This document shows, piece by piece, positions 21,329-32,399 of a DNA stretch of 64,000 nucleotides. Every line of letters starts with the position of its first letter. Position 1 is the stretch's first letter. Origin of the DNA: Trichobilharzia szidati (lineage: Eukaryota; Platyhelminthes; Trematoda; Strigeidida; Schistosomatidae); NCBI GenBank assembly GCA_944472155.2, contig OX235272.1, positions 2,464,354-2,528,353 on the forward strand. Direction: 5' to 3'. Position numbers and translations under genes: made by a program. The notes beneath the pieces are model-generated. The model was not told the DNA's origin and did not search any database. It saw only the letters and a list, made by a program, of their open reading frames with translations.

Positions 21329-22115
21329 ATATTAATGACATATACCTCAATCAATCTCAAAGAGTTTTGAGCGCCTTGCTGTGTTTTTGACAGGCCTTTC
21401 GCAGGTGGACGGAATGATGGTTACGTTTCATTAAATCTCATCCCTACATGGAAACACGAATCCAAGTTCATGGGTATATATACAAAGCGCTGTTGATTGT
21501 TACCGTTATGAAATCACGCTTAAGTTGGCCATTGGTATCTGAAATTTATTGACATATGTGGCCTGGTCAAATTTGTTCTTATCAGCGATAAAACTGATGA
21601 ACTCGTCAGGTAGTCTCAGTGTAGTCACGAATGTCATTTCAAATTTATTCAGTGGTAACAATCTACTAACTAGTTAGTCAGTGTAGCACATTAGGAAATA
21701 CGGAAATATTGTCTTTGTATTCACAAAAACAATCCAAGTTTGTGCTGAACGGGTCAAAAATACGTGGGAAAAATAGATATTGAAGTCAGTTCTCCTATAT
21801 AATGTGGACGGTATCAAATCTTATTCTTGATTTATAGTCAAATGGTATGTTGATTTAATATGAGTGGTATACTTGTATCATTTTCTCAGCATTATAGGGT
21901 AGTATCAGTAGTGAACGTCATGCAGACGAAGTAGGATTGTACAACTTGAAAATGATACCCCTGAAGAAGTTTACTCTTCGCTAGACATCTCTTCTGTTGT
22001 ATAATTCTCTAAGGTTTTCTAAGTTGTAGTAATATTTGGCAAATTATTTACGGTGTTTATAAAATATAAAAACATCCAAATATTGGTTTTTTAAGGATTT
22101 TTTTTTTTGATTGGT
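21329..22115. other. unassigned spacer
   Basis: The PLE interrupted at 20981 does not resume after the LTR. Nothing else is recognised. Confidence 0.4.
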
Positions 22116-22390
22116 TGGGTGATTTCATCAGGAGCAGACATCAGTTAGAGAACCATTGGAAAACCTGGGAGTACTGAACAGCTGTTTCGTCAGCCTGGTT
22201 TGTGGCTCTTCATCAGTGCGCACCCACCAACAGAGTTAGAACTTAGGACATCCTGGTTACAAGGCGACCTCCTAGACGATTAAGCCATTGAGACCCGATC
22301 CAATGGCCAGGCCATGCATTCTAACTTCTGTCAGTTCGTCACATAGGGTGCCCACTTTGCAATGTCTTCTTCGATGAGCTACTGCACAAA
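22116..22390 (-). mobile_element. hammerhead SINE family F2
   Basis: On the minus strand: a tRNA-like head with TCAATGGCTTAATCGTCTAG (box A type) and AAGTTCTAACTCT (decayed box B), the hammerhead at 22167-22221, then CCCAGGTTTTCCAATGGTTC and CTAACTGATGTC. The same layout is found at 47768-48065. Confidence 0.7.
22167..22221 (-). ncRNA. hammerhead-like motif (family F2)
   Basis: ACTG and CAGT form part of stem I. The core reads ATGAAGA (C3 changed to A), stem II GCC/GGC has extra bases, GAAA is kept, the palindromic stem III is ACAGCTGT, and T occupies the cleavage position. Confidence 0.5.
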
Positions 22391-22831
22391 TTGCACAAAT
22401 TCTTCAGTTTGTTTCTTTTGTCTTCCTTTCATGTCAGACATCTTGGTTGACACAACACACTCTCTCATTTCTCTGATTCACAACTGAAACTATCATTCCA
22501 CTATTCAAGATTCCTGTAGCAGACATTACACCCAGTACACTACTTTTAGATCTTTGTCAGTAGTAAATGCCACAATAGCATTTTAATGTAGATTTCGACA
22601 CAAACTCACACCACTTATAGAATAATTGACAACCGAAGATTATTTGATAGTTATATGGTGTTCATTTGAGACTGTTAAGAAAGTGTTCCTTCATGGCCCC
22701 AATCGATCATATTCATGTTAAGTGTAAAGCAGTTACTGAAAAGTGCCGTCATTTGGTAGTAGTACTGTATCCTGAACTGCCAAAAATAGAAGTACATGGA
22801 TTATTGAGCCCCATTGCAATGGTTGATTTAT
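22391..22831. other. unassigned spacer
   Basis: A 68-codon plus frame (22666-22872) has no recognisable domain and runs into the RTE copy. Confidence 0.4.
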
Positions 22832-24110
22832 GCACTTTGTTCTGTTTTCTGACGTCTTCTTCAACTACCTAGGCGCACGGTTAACCAAACTCTCTCATCT
22901 CTTCCTCACATGACCTCCTCCATGTCACCATTGCATCGGTGACCCACTTGTCGCTTCCCATTTGGATCCCACTCGAACAACGGTCTGCATTGCGTGCGAT
23001 GTCATTAGACAGTCTCCTCAGAGTATGCCTTATCCATCTCCATTTTCTCCCACATTTTCGCTGGGCAACCGGCTCTTGCCTGTTGGTTGGTTCCCACAAT
23101 TTCTTGTTGCTTATTCTTTCTGGCCAGCTATTTGATCTTCAGTATGAAGTCAGTGAAGGCACCTACTGATGCTGGCTGAAGTGAAGCAGAAGATTTCCAA
23201 ATTGGTTTTAGGTTGATGAAGGCGTATCTTGACTCAACGATACTTAGTGTCTCTTATATATTCATCCGTTCCTCCAGTTATTGAAATGATGCTTCCTGGC
23301 CAGATAAGTGAAGGAGGCAATCTCTGTTTAATCTCCCTCGTTGATGCTGATTAGTTGTTGTTGCTGTTGATTGGGTATCTTCATCAGCTCTGTCTTCTCT
23401 ATGTTCACCTGGAGTCTTTTTTTCGATACCAGCCTCTTCAGGCAGTTTCCATTATGGGTAAACTTTGTTTTGATAAAGTCTCACAGTGTTATACAGTAAT
23501 GTTTACTGATGACGTTTCGAGCACAATTTATTGCTCATAATCATATCAAGGTAATCACACGACATCCTAAATTCATTTATATGAACAAAAATTGTTCATC
23601 GAATCTACACCCAACACGCATCACTCATACCTGAAATATGGAAAATAATACTACCAATCAAATCAAGTGAAAATCAAGTGAAAAACAATGGAACTATATA
23701 AATGAATTTAGGAAGTCGTGGGATTACCTTGATATGATTATGAGCAATAAATTGTGCTCGAAACGTCATCAGTAAATATTACTGTATAACACTGTGAGAC
23801 TCTATCAAAATAAAATTTACACATAATGGAATTACACTCTACCACAAGTTTTATTTTTATATCTTCAGCCAATTTGTTGGTTGTCGATTGCAGGTCTTAG
23901 AGTTTGTGTGACATTAAACATATATCATCTGTAAAATCCATATCTTCTAGAGTCTTTTTATTGGTCATCCAGTGTATTCCTGACTCCTTAACCCCAACAG
24001 TCTGACGCATAATCCAGTTCACCACAATTAGGAATATCATCGATGATAATGGCCAGTTAAGTCTTGTCTTACTCCTGAATACACTTCGAAGCACTCAGTT
24101 GTCACCCTGA
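22832..24110 (-). mobile_element. RTE subfamily 2, interrupted by a PLE
   Basis: Minus-strand RTE sequence from RT motif B/C (MIFLIVVNWIMRQTVG, then the decayed FADD region DFTDDICLMSHKL at 23897-24094) continues after a 423-bp insertion with the thumb, C-terminus (RKWRWIRHTLRRLSND at about 23000-23050) and WRRSCEEEM. The 3' tail beyond 22832 is missing. Confidence 0.75.
23449..23871. mobile_element. minimal PLE alpha insertion with inverted terminal repeats
   Basis: The left arm (23450-23583, CCATTATGGGTAAA start) and right arm (23695-23830, ACACATAATGG end) are inverted copies of the PLE alpha terminus. Between them lie about 110 bases of the PLE C-terminal coding end on the plus strand (NQVKIK-type). 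Near-identical 14-mers flank it (23435-23448 and 23872-23885; TCTTCAGSCARTTT), so it inserted as a unit into the RTE copy. Confidence 0.75.
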
Positions 24111-24239
24111 AGGATTCGATTTCTGATTAGTTCAAGTGTAAGTGCAAGATGCAACGAAATAGGTCTCCAATACTCCCATGTCCTCTGAATGTTCCTCGAA
24201 CAGATGTCGGTTTGTCACAGAAATGACATCAAAAATTTA

Positions 24240-24760
24240 ATCAGATGTTATGCTATGTTCGCCTAACAAGTTGGTAGAAGAATTAAGCTTTGTTGAAAGA
24301 TGCCTAAGGGAAAATGGGTATCCAAAGGGATTAATCAAAAAGTATGGCCAAGAAAAGGACGAAAAAACCGAAACGTACAACTGTTGAATAGAAGAAAGTG
24401 TTCATCTGCCTCCCATTCAAAGGACAAGCGGTTTCACAAAAGATTGACAAGAGAATGAAAAGATCAATAAAATGTGCTTCCTTACATCTAAGCTCATGAC
24501 ACTATACAGCAGTACCCTTCTGAAATTACCTCCAACTACGTTTATAAATTTACGTGCAACTGCGACTGCAAGTACATTGAAAGGACAGAAAGAAGGACAT
24601 CTGACCCAGAGCATACCCCAAGACATTAATGCCCAAAAGGAATCAGATACACACAAAGTGCAATAACCAGACACCAACCCGGTTGATACTGATCATTTCA
24701 TCAAGATCTCCACATCCTTCAAAATATTGAACATACAGAGGACAGCAGATTTAGTACAAT
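24240..24760 (+). pseudogene. PLE delta, linker and GIY-YIG remnant
   Basis: Spread over three frames are SPNKLVEELSFVERCLRENG, YPKGLIKKY, a block readable as PFKGQAVSQKIDKRMKRSIK, and then a TCNCDCKYI-G region typical of PLE endonucleases. At least four frameshifts. It is distinct from the alpha to epsilon families. Confidence 0.55.
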
Positions 24761-25614
24761 CAGCTGGAGCGATTTTTAATGTAAGTGTAGAGATTTTAAT
24801 CAAGCGTTTCAAAACAAACTTCTGCACTCCATCAGTAGCTGTATTTTGATTACATTGATTAGTCATCCATTTGGGCGATTTCAGCTCACTCAGCAAGTTC
24901 CCAATTTCACAAACTGTAACCTTATTGGATTGCTATGCGAACCTACAAGCTAACACTGTTTATTAGATTTTTCTGTTTTCTGTCTTCTCCCCTTCCTGTT
25001 CTATTTTGAAATGAAATAAATTCAGAGTAACTTAAACTAAAGCCATTTGTAATGCTTTTACTTCAGATGGGTTGATTTTGTAATGTTTTCTCTGCTACTG
25101 CCATTCAAATGATCAAGTTTGTTATTGTCATTATTTATAACCATTTTCATTCTAGTCAGGGGTGTGCAGATGATAAGAACCCGTGAAATCAGGTGATAAT
25201 ACCATTCAATAACAACTAGTCTTCTTTCTGAGAAGAATGCGTGATGCTGTATCCACAGTGGTGGGGAATTATATAAATCCACAGTTCCCGTTGTATATAC
25301 TCAGTGGTGGTAGGAGTCAACAAAGTAATGAATTTAAAGCATACGTATACTTTCCATGACCCCAACGATACTTTGCAGAATAAATCATAAAATAACAAAA
25401 CCCCACACGAAATGGAATTAACTAAGTCCACATGGCAGACAAGCTGTAGCGCACATCCGGATATTCATCCATATGTTTATCATGCTGATAAACCCAAAGC
25501 ACCGCCGATACAGCGTCGATACACCTGGATATCTAAGGAGTAATAAAAATATGCTGACAGCTGTATTTTGAATCCAACTGACTCATTCGATGGTAATATT
25601 CTGCTCCTGCATGC
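24761..25614. other. unassigned spacer
   Basis: Short minus frames (24693-24896, 25058-25431) have no recognisable domain. Confidence 0.4.
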
Positions 25615-26078
25615 TTCATTGGACATTTTGTATGGATTGGTTCACAGTCATTCTGGTTTCTGACTTAAAAGAATGAAAAATCCACCGGTTGCTGATTCAA
25701 TAATACTTATCTGCATGTTTACCTGGATGCTAACTGCTGTCGTGAGCCTCTTGTAGATGCTGCCGCTGAAAACATTGTTGTCAATAAACTAACTAACGTT
25801 TTACAAGCCATTCTTATACTTTTATGAATAGTCCACCAAATCGGCTGCATGTAATGTAACCCTCAAATGTTACGCGCGTTTTCGACAAATTCAAACAATA
25901 ATGGTGCCTAGAATTATATCATATAAATCGTTTTAAATTATGTAAAGTGTATTACTACCATTATTCTGTGTCAGTGAAAAATTGTTAATATGCTTACTCC
26001 ATGCGTACATTACTTATCATATTCATGATGCCTGTAAACTGGTGTCCCTCATGTGTATAAAGCTAGAATATACTATTA
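25615..26078 (+). repeat. dispersed repeat R, copy 1
   Basis: It matches 61685-62180 in the same orientation over about 460 bases (shared CACCGGTTGCTGA, AACAATAATGGTGCCTAG, GATGATGCCTGT and AACTGG blocks). It ends in TATTAT-type repeats, as expected of a non-LTR element 3' end. No protein is recognised. Confidence 0.6.
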
Positions 26079-26535
26079 TACGGGCCAGAAACTTGGCGTG
26101 TCACGAATAGGATTTCCATCAGCCTGTTGCAGACTTTCATCAACAGCTGCCTTCGCCGGCTCCATAATGAAGATGAAATGGCCTTCCAGAAAGAATAAGC
26201 AACAAGAAACTTTGGCTGGTAACAAACTAACAGGCGACAGCTGGTCGCTGAACGAATATGTAGGAGAAAGTGGAGATGTATCGGGCATACATCGAGGAGG
26301 CTGCCAAACGACATCGCACGCCGGGACATTGCTCGAGTGCAACCCCGATGGGAAGCGACGGGTGGGTCATCAGTGTGAGGGTGACATCGAGGAGATCATA
26401 TGAAGAAGAAACGAGAGAGTTTGGTCAATCATGTAGCTAGCCAGTTGAAGAGGATGTCAGAAAACAGAACAAAGTGGAAACGTGTTATTGAAGCCAGCCC
26501 TATGTTCCACTCGGGACGCAAGAGAGTAATAGTAA
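26079..26535 (+). mobile_element. RTE subfamily 2, 3' end
   Basis: It starts within the LLYGPETWRVTNR coding region, directly abutting repeat R, and continues through FINSCLRRLHNEDEMA-like and GKRRVGHQCEGDIEEII to GTTCCACTCGGGACGCAAGA and a short ATAGTAATA tail. Confidence 0.75.
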
Positions 26536-27727
26536 TAAACCTGGTCTATCTTTCTTCATCGAAATTTATCAAGGGAACCAAATACATGAAATTATTCAGA
26601 TACCTTGAAACTTGAAGATAAGCAGTAGCAGTGTTGAACAATTCTCTGCCAACTGGCTCTTAGTCACCGTCTCCTTAACAAAAAGTACATTATACAGTAC
26701 TAATGACTATTTAAATTATTAATTATATCAGTATTTATGACAGGCGCCTTGTTTCAAAATACCTTCCTCTAACTGTTAACATCACCAAAAGCCTCTAACT
26801 TAAGTAGTAACCAATAACGTTGTTAAGACAAGAATATATTTATGTTACACTGTTCTCAAGGATCCCATCATATAGACAAATTAAACAGACAGAAAAAAAT
26901 GCTGTTCAGCAAAATTGATACACTTTGGTAATTAAATCACATTCCAAATAAAACACATGAGGTAGAAAAAGTATTAGTTTTGCATGATTGCACAGCCTAG
27001 GGGAAAATTGTTTAGGGATAAACACCTATGGCTTGTTTGTCAGAGAATATTTAGTTACTGTAAACTGTTTTCCCCACATATAAATGAATATAAGGATAAA
27101 ATTAGACAAGATAAAATTATTTCAGACGTACTGTTTAGAATAAAGCCAGTATCGATGAGTCGTTCCGTCCGTAAGTGGCTCTTCTCCCAGTAAGTTAAGT
27201 TGAGATGCTTTTCTAGCTCCCTTTTCTCTCTAAATTAGGAAGATGGCATCTCTAACCTGCTGGTCATCCAAAAGAAACACTAGACAGCCATTATACGTCA
27301 AAGTGATACCAGCACAACTTTACCAAAATACCCTGCAACACAGTATGGACAACTTACACTACCACTCACCTTTCTTCGTTTATACCACTCACAGGAACAT
27401 TCGTACCAACCACTGGAGATTTTTCGATCAGTAAGGCATGTATACTTGGGCACAAATTCAGCTTTAAAATAAAAAGATAGTTTATGCGTAAAATTCATTG
27501 TTTTTTAATTCTCTGAAATGTGACAGAAAGAAAGAGACTTCTTCTTCTTGATAACATGCAAAAAGCATTTACCTGTTTAATTTATTTTTTTCAAATAAAA
27601 AGTTCATTCGAAAAACTAATTTTGTTTAATCAGTATTAATTCAAATTATTACAGTCCGTTGATGTAGATGAACTTTACTAATGTGAATTTCCGGAATCCT
27701 GCGAAGAAAAGAAGGGAGCAAGACAAA
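26536..27727. other. unassigned AT-rich spacer
   Basis: Nothing recognised; only short frames occur on both strands. Confidence 0.45.
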
Positions 27728-28712
27728 GTGACTGGTTACCTACTATCTCCAAGGAGTTTCCTAAGTGCGGTAGACTGAATAATGTAATAGACAGCGGTGG
27801 GCAACGAGGAAATAGGCATAAAATTGACCCACACAAAAAACTTGGAGAATCTGCACTTCGCCGATAATGTATGTCTGATTTCCCGCAAACTGGAAGATGT
27901 GCAAGTTGGCAAAAGAAGCATCAAAGATAGGTCTTCACTTCAGGTGAACATAGAGAAAACAGAGGGGATAAAGATTCCTGGCCAACAGCAACAGCAGAAA
28001 CAACAAACAACAATCAGCCGGCATAAATGGGAGGAATCTCAAAGAAGCAACCTCCTTCACCTACCTACCCACCTACTTGAGAAGCATCGTTTCAACTACA
28101 GGCGGACAGAACTGTTAAGTACATCAAAACTGAGAGGATGGGAAAATCAAGGCAAATTTTCACTACTCTCAGGTCTGTGTGAAGATCAGCACTCAGCCCT
28201 CAGCATGGAAAATAAGATCCGGATTTTCAACTCCAGTGTGAAGTCAGTACTACTTACTGTACGGATCAGAGACTGGCCACGTCACAGAAGGCACTTCAAA
28301 TAAACTACAAACCTTCATCAACAGCTTTCTTCGCTCAATACTTTCACTGGAGATCAGGTGGCCGGTCAGAAAAGATCAGCAACAGGGATCTCTGGCAATG
28401 AACGAACCAAACCAACCAAGCAGAAACCAACTGTGCAAGAAATATGCATGAAGAAATGGAGGTGGATTGGCCATACTCTGAGAAAACAAATCATCAAGTG
28501 ACATCACACGACAGGCCATCGCTTGGGTGAGGCACAAATGAAAAGCGGTGAGTTGGCCGTCAGTGCGAGGGTGGGATGACATGGAGGAGGTCAGGCGAAA
28601 AGGAGATGAAAGCATATGGGTAGACAAAGAGTCAGGTGAATATGTTGAGGAATAGTCGGTCTCAATGGAGACGTGCGACTGAAGCCCTATGTTCCTCTAA
28701 GAACTAAAGGAA
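27728..28712 (+). mobile_element. RTE subfamily 1, 5'-truncated copy
   Basis: It starts in RT motif B (GYLLSPRSFLSAVD-like), followed by NLHFADNVCLISRKLEDVQV (FADD changed to FADN), the glutamine-rich stretch, thumb, LERSDEQQG-type C-terminus and GTTCCTCTAAGAACTAAAGG. Many frameshifts. Confidence 0.75.
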
Positions 28713-28747
28713 AAAATGATAATGTGAATTTCAAAGATTCTACCATA

Positions 28748-29772
28748 AATTATGACAGTTGCACATTTCAGGTGATCCAAAACGGAAAACTTAGCGAAGC
28801 GTATGAAATGAACACAGGAATAAGACACGGTCGCTTATCATAACCGATAATATTCCTAAATGTGGTGGACTAGAGTATGCATCAGACTGCATAGGAATCG
28901 TAAAGATAGGAATACGTTGGACCTATAAGAAGACCCTGGAAGATCTCGATTTCGCAGATAATTTATGTCTGACGCCACACAAACTTGAAGACTTACAGGC
29001 GAAAACCAACAAACTAGGTGAAGAAGGCATGAACATACAGAAGATGAAGGTGATTCAGATGCCCAGCCAACAGAAGCAACAAAGAACAACAACAACTTTC
29101 AACGAGAAAAAATTGAAAGAGGTCACTTCTTTCACTTATCTAGGAAGAGTCGTGTCAACTACAGCTGACAGCATGGATGTAAATGTCAAAGCCAGCCAGC
29201 CAGCCAGAATCGGAAAGGCGAAATACACCCTCATCAACCTGAAACTAGTCTGGAAATCTTCTGTGCCAAACATAAACGATAACAACTAGATTTTCAACAT
29301 TATTGTTAGGTCAGTTTTTCTAGATGGGTCAGATATTTGCAGTACGCATGCCAAAAAGCATTTCCAGCAGGTCATTTCATACTTTTATCACCAGCCTCCT
29401 TCTCTGGGTGCATACTGAAGATCAGGTAACTGACGAGAAAGAATCGGCAACCAAGAGCTATGCGAATAAACCAACCAAGAACATACTGTTCAACAAATAT
29501 GTAGAAGAAAATGAAGATGGATCGACAATATACTGAAGAGACCGTCAAATGACATCACTCACCAGGCTATTGCTCTAGTGAAACCCGAATGGGAAACGAC
29601 AAGTGGGATGTGTGCCTTACAGTGAAATAGAGGAGACAATGCAAGGAGTAGATGAAGGATTATTGGCAGACCTAGGTGCAGCTAAAGAGAACTACGGAAG
29701 ATAGAACAAAATGAAGACACGCTGCTGGAGAAGTATATTCCACTTGAAGCTCAAGGGAATAATAATACTGTA
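28748..29772 (+). mobile_element. RTE subfamily 2, 5'-truncated copy
   Basis: It begins at the CTVAHFRxIQNGKLSEAYE segment, passes DFADNLCLTPHKLEDLQAKT (FADN variant), a frame at 29029-29289 with KVIQMPSQQKQQRTTTTFNE and TSFTYLGRVVSTTADSMD, and ends in CACTTGAAGCTCAAGGGAAT plus ATA. It follows the subfamily 1 copy head to tail with a 35-base gap. Confidence 0.75.
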
Positions 29773-29944
29773 AATTACAAGGAGAGCATTATCCAAAACA
29801 TTCTCTATGAATGAAAACAGCATAGACTTTATTCATTATGGACAGAAACGCTGTACACGAAAACTGTTTTGCGAATTGAACAATGCCTATATTGACGAAA
29901 TGGTTACCAGAGAAACTAGGTGTAACTTTTGTAATTAAAATTTT

Positions 29945-30175
29945 ATGTCTTATGCATGACGGAGGTGTGTCAGTGGATCAATATTAGGGTGTTCGTCAGC
30001 TGGTACGACTCCCAACTGGTGCAGTGCTAAACCTGGCATACTCTGCAAAAATATATTAAGGCCTGAAAAACAGGGAAGATTAGGTGTAAAGCAAACAACC
30101 CCACTTCTTAGAACTTCTGTACTTACTGCCTAATGTTCTCCTCTGAACGGAATGAATAAAAACAGTTAAATAACG
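29945..30175 (+). repeat. degenerate tRNA-derived SINE
   Basis: TGTGTCAGTGGATCAATATT resembles box A of family T. The body retains CAAACAACCCCACTTCTTAG and the end AATGTTCTCCTCTGAACGGA with an A-rich tail. Box B is lost. Confidence 0.45.
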
Positions 30176-30289
30176 AAGAATGAATGTTAATTTCTGAATA
30201 AATAGTGACGTCAAAGGAGACAGCCGTCAAGGATCGTATCTCCAAATGCTTACTTAATGGCAAAAGTATGAAAATTATGTTGAAAAATA

Positions 30290-30690
30290 AGGTACGAATA
30301 TAGATTACAAGGGGATTAGAGACAAGATTGCATAGGATTAGAAAACAGATACAACGTATGCGAAATTAATGTTTGATAACTGGAGAAATAATTTTGAAGG
30401 CGAATAAAAGGTGACAATTACTTTTAAATTGATATGAATTACAAGAGGCTTAGAGACGAAAGTTACTCAGGGATAGAACGAATTACAGGTGTGAACAAAC
30501 TGAGCATTAAAACAAATTGAAATCAAAATTTTCATCTTGAAATGTAAGTTAGGAGGTGTAAATGTAGATTACAAGAGGCATAGAAACAAAAATTACACAG
30601 GATTAGAATACAATTGTTAAATGGTTATGCTAAACGGATTACAAGTGTGATCAGGAGGAACACGGAAACAAACTTAAAATAACTGATTTT
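30290..30690 (-). repeat. three tandem ~132-bp units in PLE gamma 3' UTR
   Basis: GATTACAAG-type units recur at 30303, 30436 and 30567, each followed by AGGCATAGAAACAAAAATTA-like sequence. One comparable unit lies at 11530-11580 next to another PLE gamma end. Confidence 0.55.
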
Positions 30691-30699
30691 ATAACTGAA

Positions 30700-31384
30700 A
30701 AAAATGGGATGAATTGAATGAAGACAAAGAGAGAAAATTACACACACAGAGAACAAAACAAAAAAATGAAGGATAAGGGAACATACCGAACTAGGTCCAC
30801 GGTAGTTGTAAAAATTTTCCTTTGAACACACAGCTCCGGCTTTTCGATGCATATGGCGAGAGCTTCCACAGTACAAAGAAGTCGGAAGCACACTGTCTTT
30901 GGTAGACTCTTTTTTACTTTGTAAATAACTCTAAATGATGAGTCAGTTGAGATTCTGTGATAGGTATTGACGAGGTGTTCAGTTATTGTGCTTCTGATTG
31001 AACCAGTGCCTCCTCTTTGCATCTATCCTGGATGATGTTCTCTAACACTTTTTGATAAGACCCACATAGAACGACCTTATATACCTAGCTCCGCACGAGC
31101 AGGTGAACTGATATAAGCACATTGAAGTGGTCATATGCCGAAGTTTGTCCTTCACGTTGCTTCGAGGTAGTGAGCGGTTAGAGAATATCACTGTCAAAGT
31201 TTTGCAGGAAAAGTCTTCTTTAAGGAATTGGCGATTCTCCTTTTCAGGATATCTACTGCTAGGTTTCCCCTAAATTCCAGATTCAAATATGGTGTTATCT
31301 TTGAAAGTGAAGTACATTCTTCTCTTTTCACCTTACTTTTCATGTTCTTCTGCACGAAACGTGGAGGGTATCCATTTTGAATCA
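30700..31384 (-). pseudogene. PLE gamma, linker and GIY-YIG C-terminus
   Basis: The minus strand encodes NGYPPRFVQKNMK (about 31360), the linker with KRRIANSLKKTFPAKL, a decayed GIY-YIG start (YISSPARAELG), and an intact stretch at 30738-31022 with STITEHLVNTYHRI, SFRVIYKVKKSLPK and LCTVEALAICIEKPELCVQ. The last is the conserved PLE gamma C-terminus. Several stops occur. Confidence 0.7.
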
Positions 31385-31450
31385 GGATGCTTTTGAGAAT
31401 GAAATCGCCAAAACGATATCTTTACTGAACTTCTTGTTCCTTTCCCTCGA
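31385..31450 (+). repeat. PLE gamma terminal repeat, inverted
   Basis: TTTTGAGAATGAAATCGCCA and the following bases through ACTGAACTTCTTG resemble 43773-43820. The orientation is opposite to the coding remnant beside it. Confidence 0.45.
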
Positions 31451-32209
31451 ATTTCATTTTGAACAAAGCAAGAAAGACATACTGAGTATTATGTTCTCCC
31501 TACTCCTTTAAAGCTTATCAGGGGAAATAGTTGTTTGAAATTTGAGTTTGTTCATTTCATTTTTACTTAAATCTGTAAATGAAGAATTTATTTACGGTAA
31601 TCGTCAAACGAATTGAATAATCAGATGACTTATTTATCAGTGTCTATATATTAGTTGATTCATTTTAGGATTCATCCTACAGACGTCGGTTCCATTCTAA
31701 CTATCAAGACTCTCTAGTAACCTATGAAAATCGAGTGACTCTGCTGATATTCAGAACTGCTTTGAGCATTACTGAATTAAAAGATTCTGTTGCTTAGGCT
31801 AATCTCTATATCACTCAGGTGATCAATAGTGACTCAAAATGATAGTTATTGACTTCAATTGATGAGTGTAATGTTATAGTCTGAACATCTGAACTCTTTT
31901 CCAACCTACGTTTAAGTCGGTGAAGGCAGTGGCTAGCGTCATACATCGCATATCCTGGTCATCCTAATCAATACAGCTGAAGAAACTCCGAATGACTTTC
32001 CTTCCTTCCTTAAAATTACTATTACTGGTCATATAACTTCTGCCAAAATGAACGACAATCTCCACAGGTTTTATTCTTGAGTCTGGAGGCCTGCTTAAAT
32101 CAATGAGCTATTTGATTTTGCATCACACATAATTTGGCGTTTTTACAATATTTCATAATACTTTAGTAGTCTAAATACATTGTTAGATTACTGCCTATAC
32201 TTACATGTT
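31451..32209. other. unassigned spacer
   Basis: Nothing recognised. Confidence 0.4.
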
Positions 32210-32395
32210 TTGTTCGCTTAGTTTTAGAGGAAGGTATTGAGTGAGGTACACCTGAGAAGGTTAGAGTGTGTTTCAAGACGATAAATGCCGTTCTGTTGAC
32301 TATTCCACACGAGGAGTAGAATGGAAACACGCCTACAGTTTTTCAATGCACATGAACTCATTATCCTGAATAAAGATATTATTATTACTACTGTT
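32210..32395 (+). repeat. possible LINE 3' end
   Basis: The segment ends in CCTGAATAAAGATATTATTA with ATT repeats, like the non-LTR ends at 120-135 and 7585-7605, but the upstream sequence is not shared. Confidence 0.3.
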
Positions 32396-32399
32396 AGTT

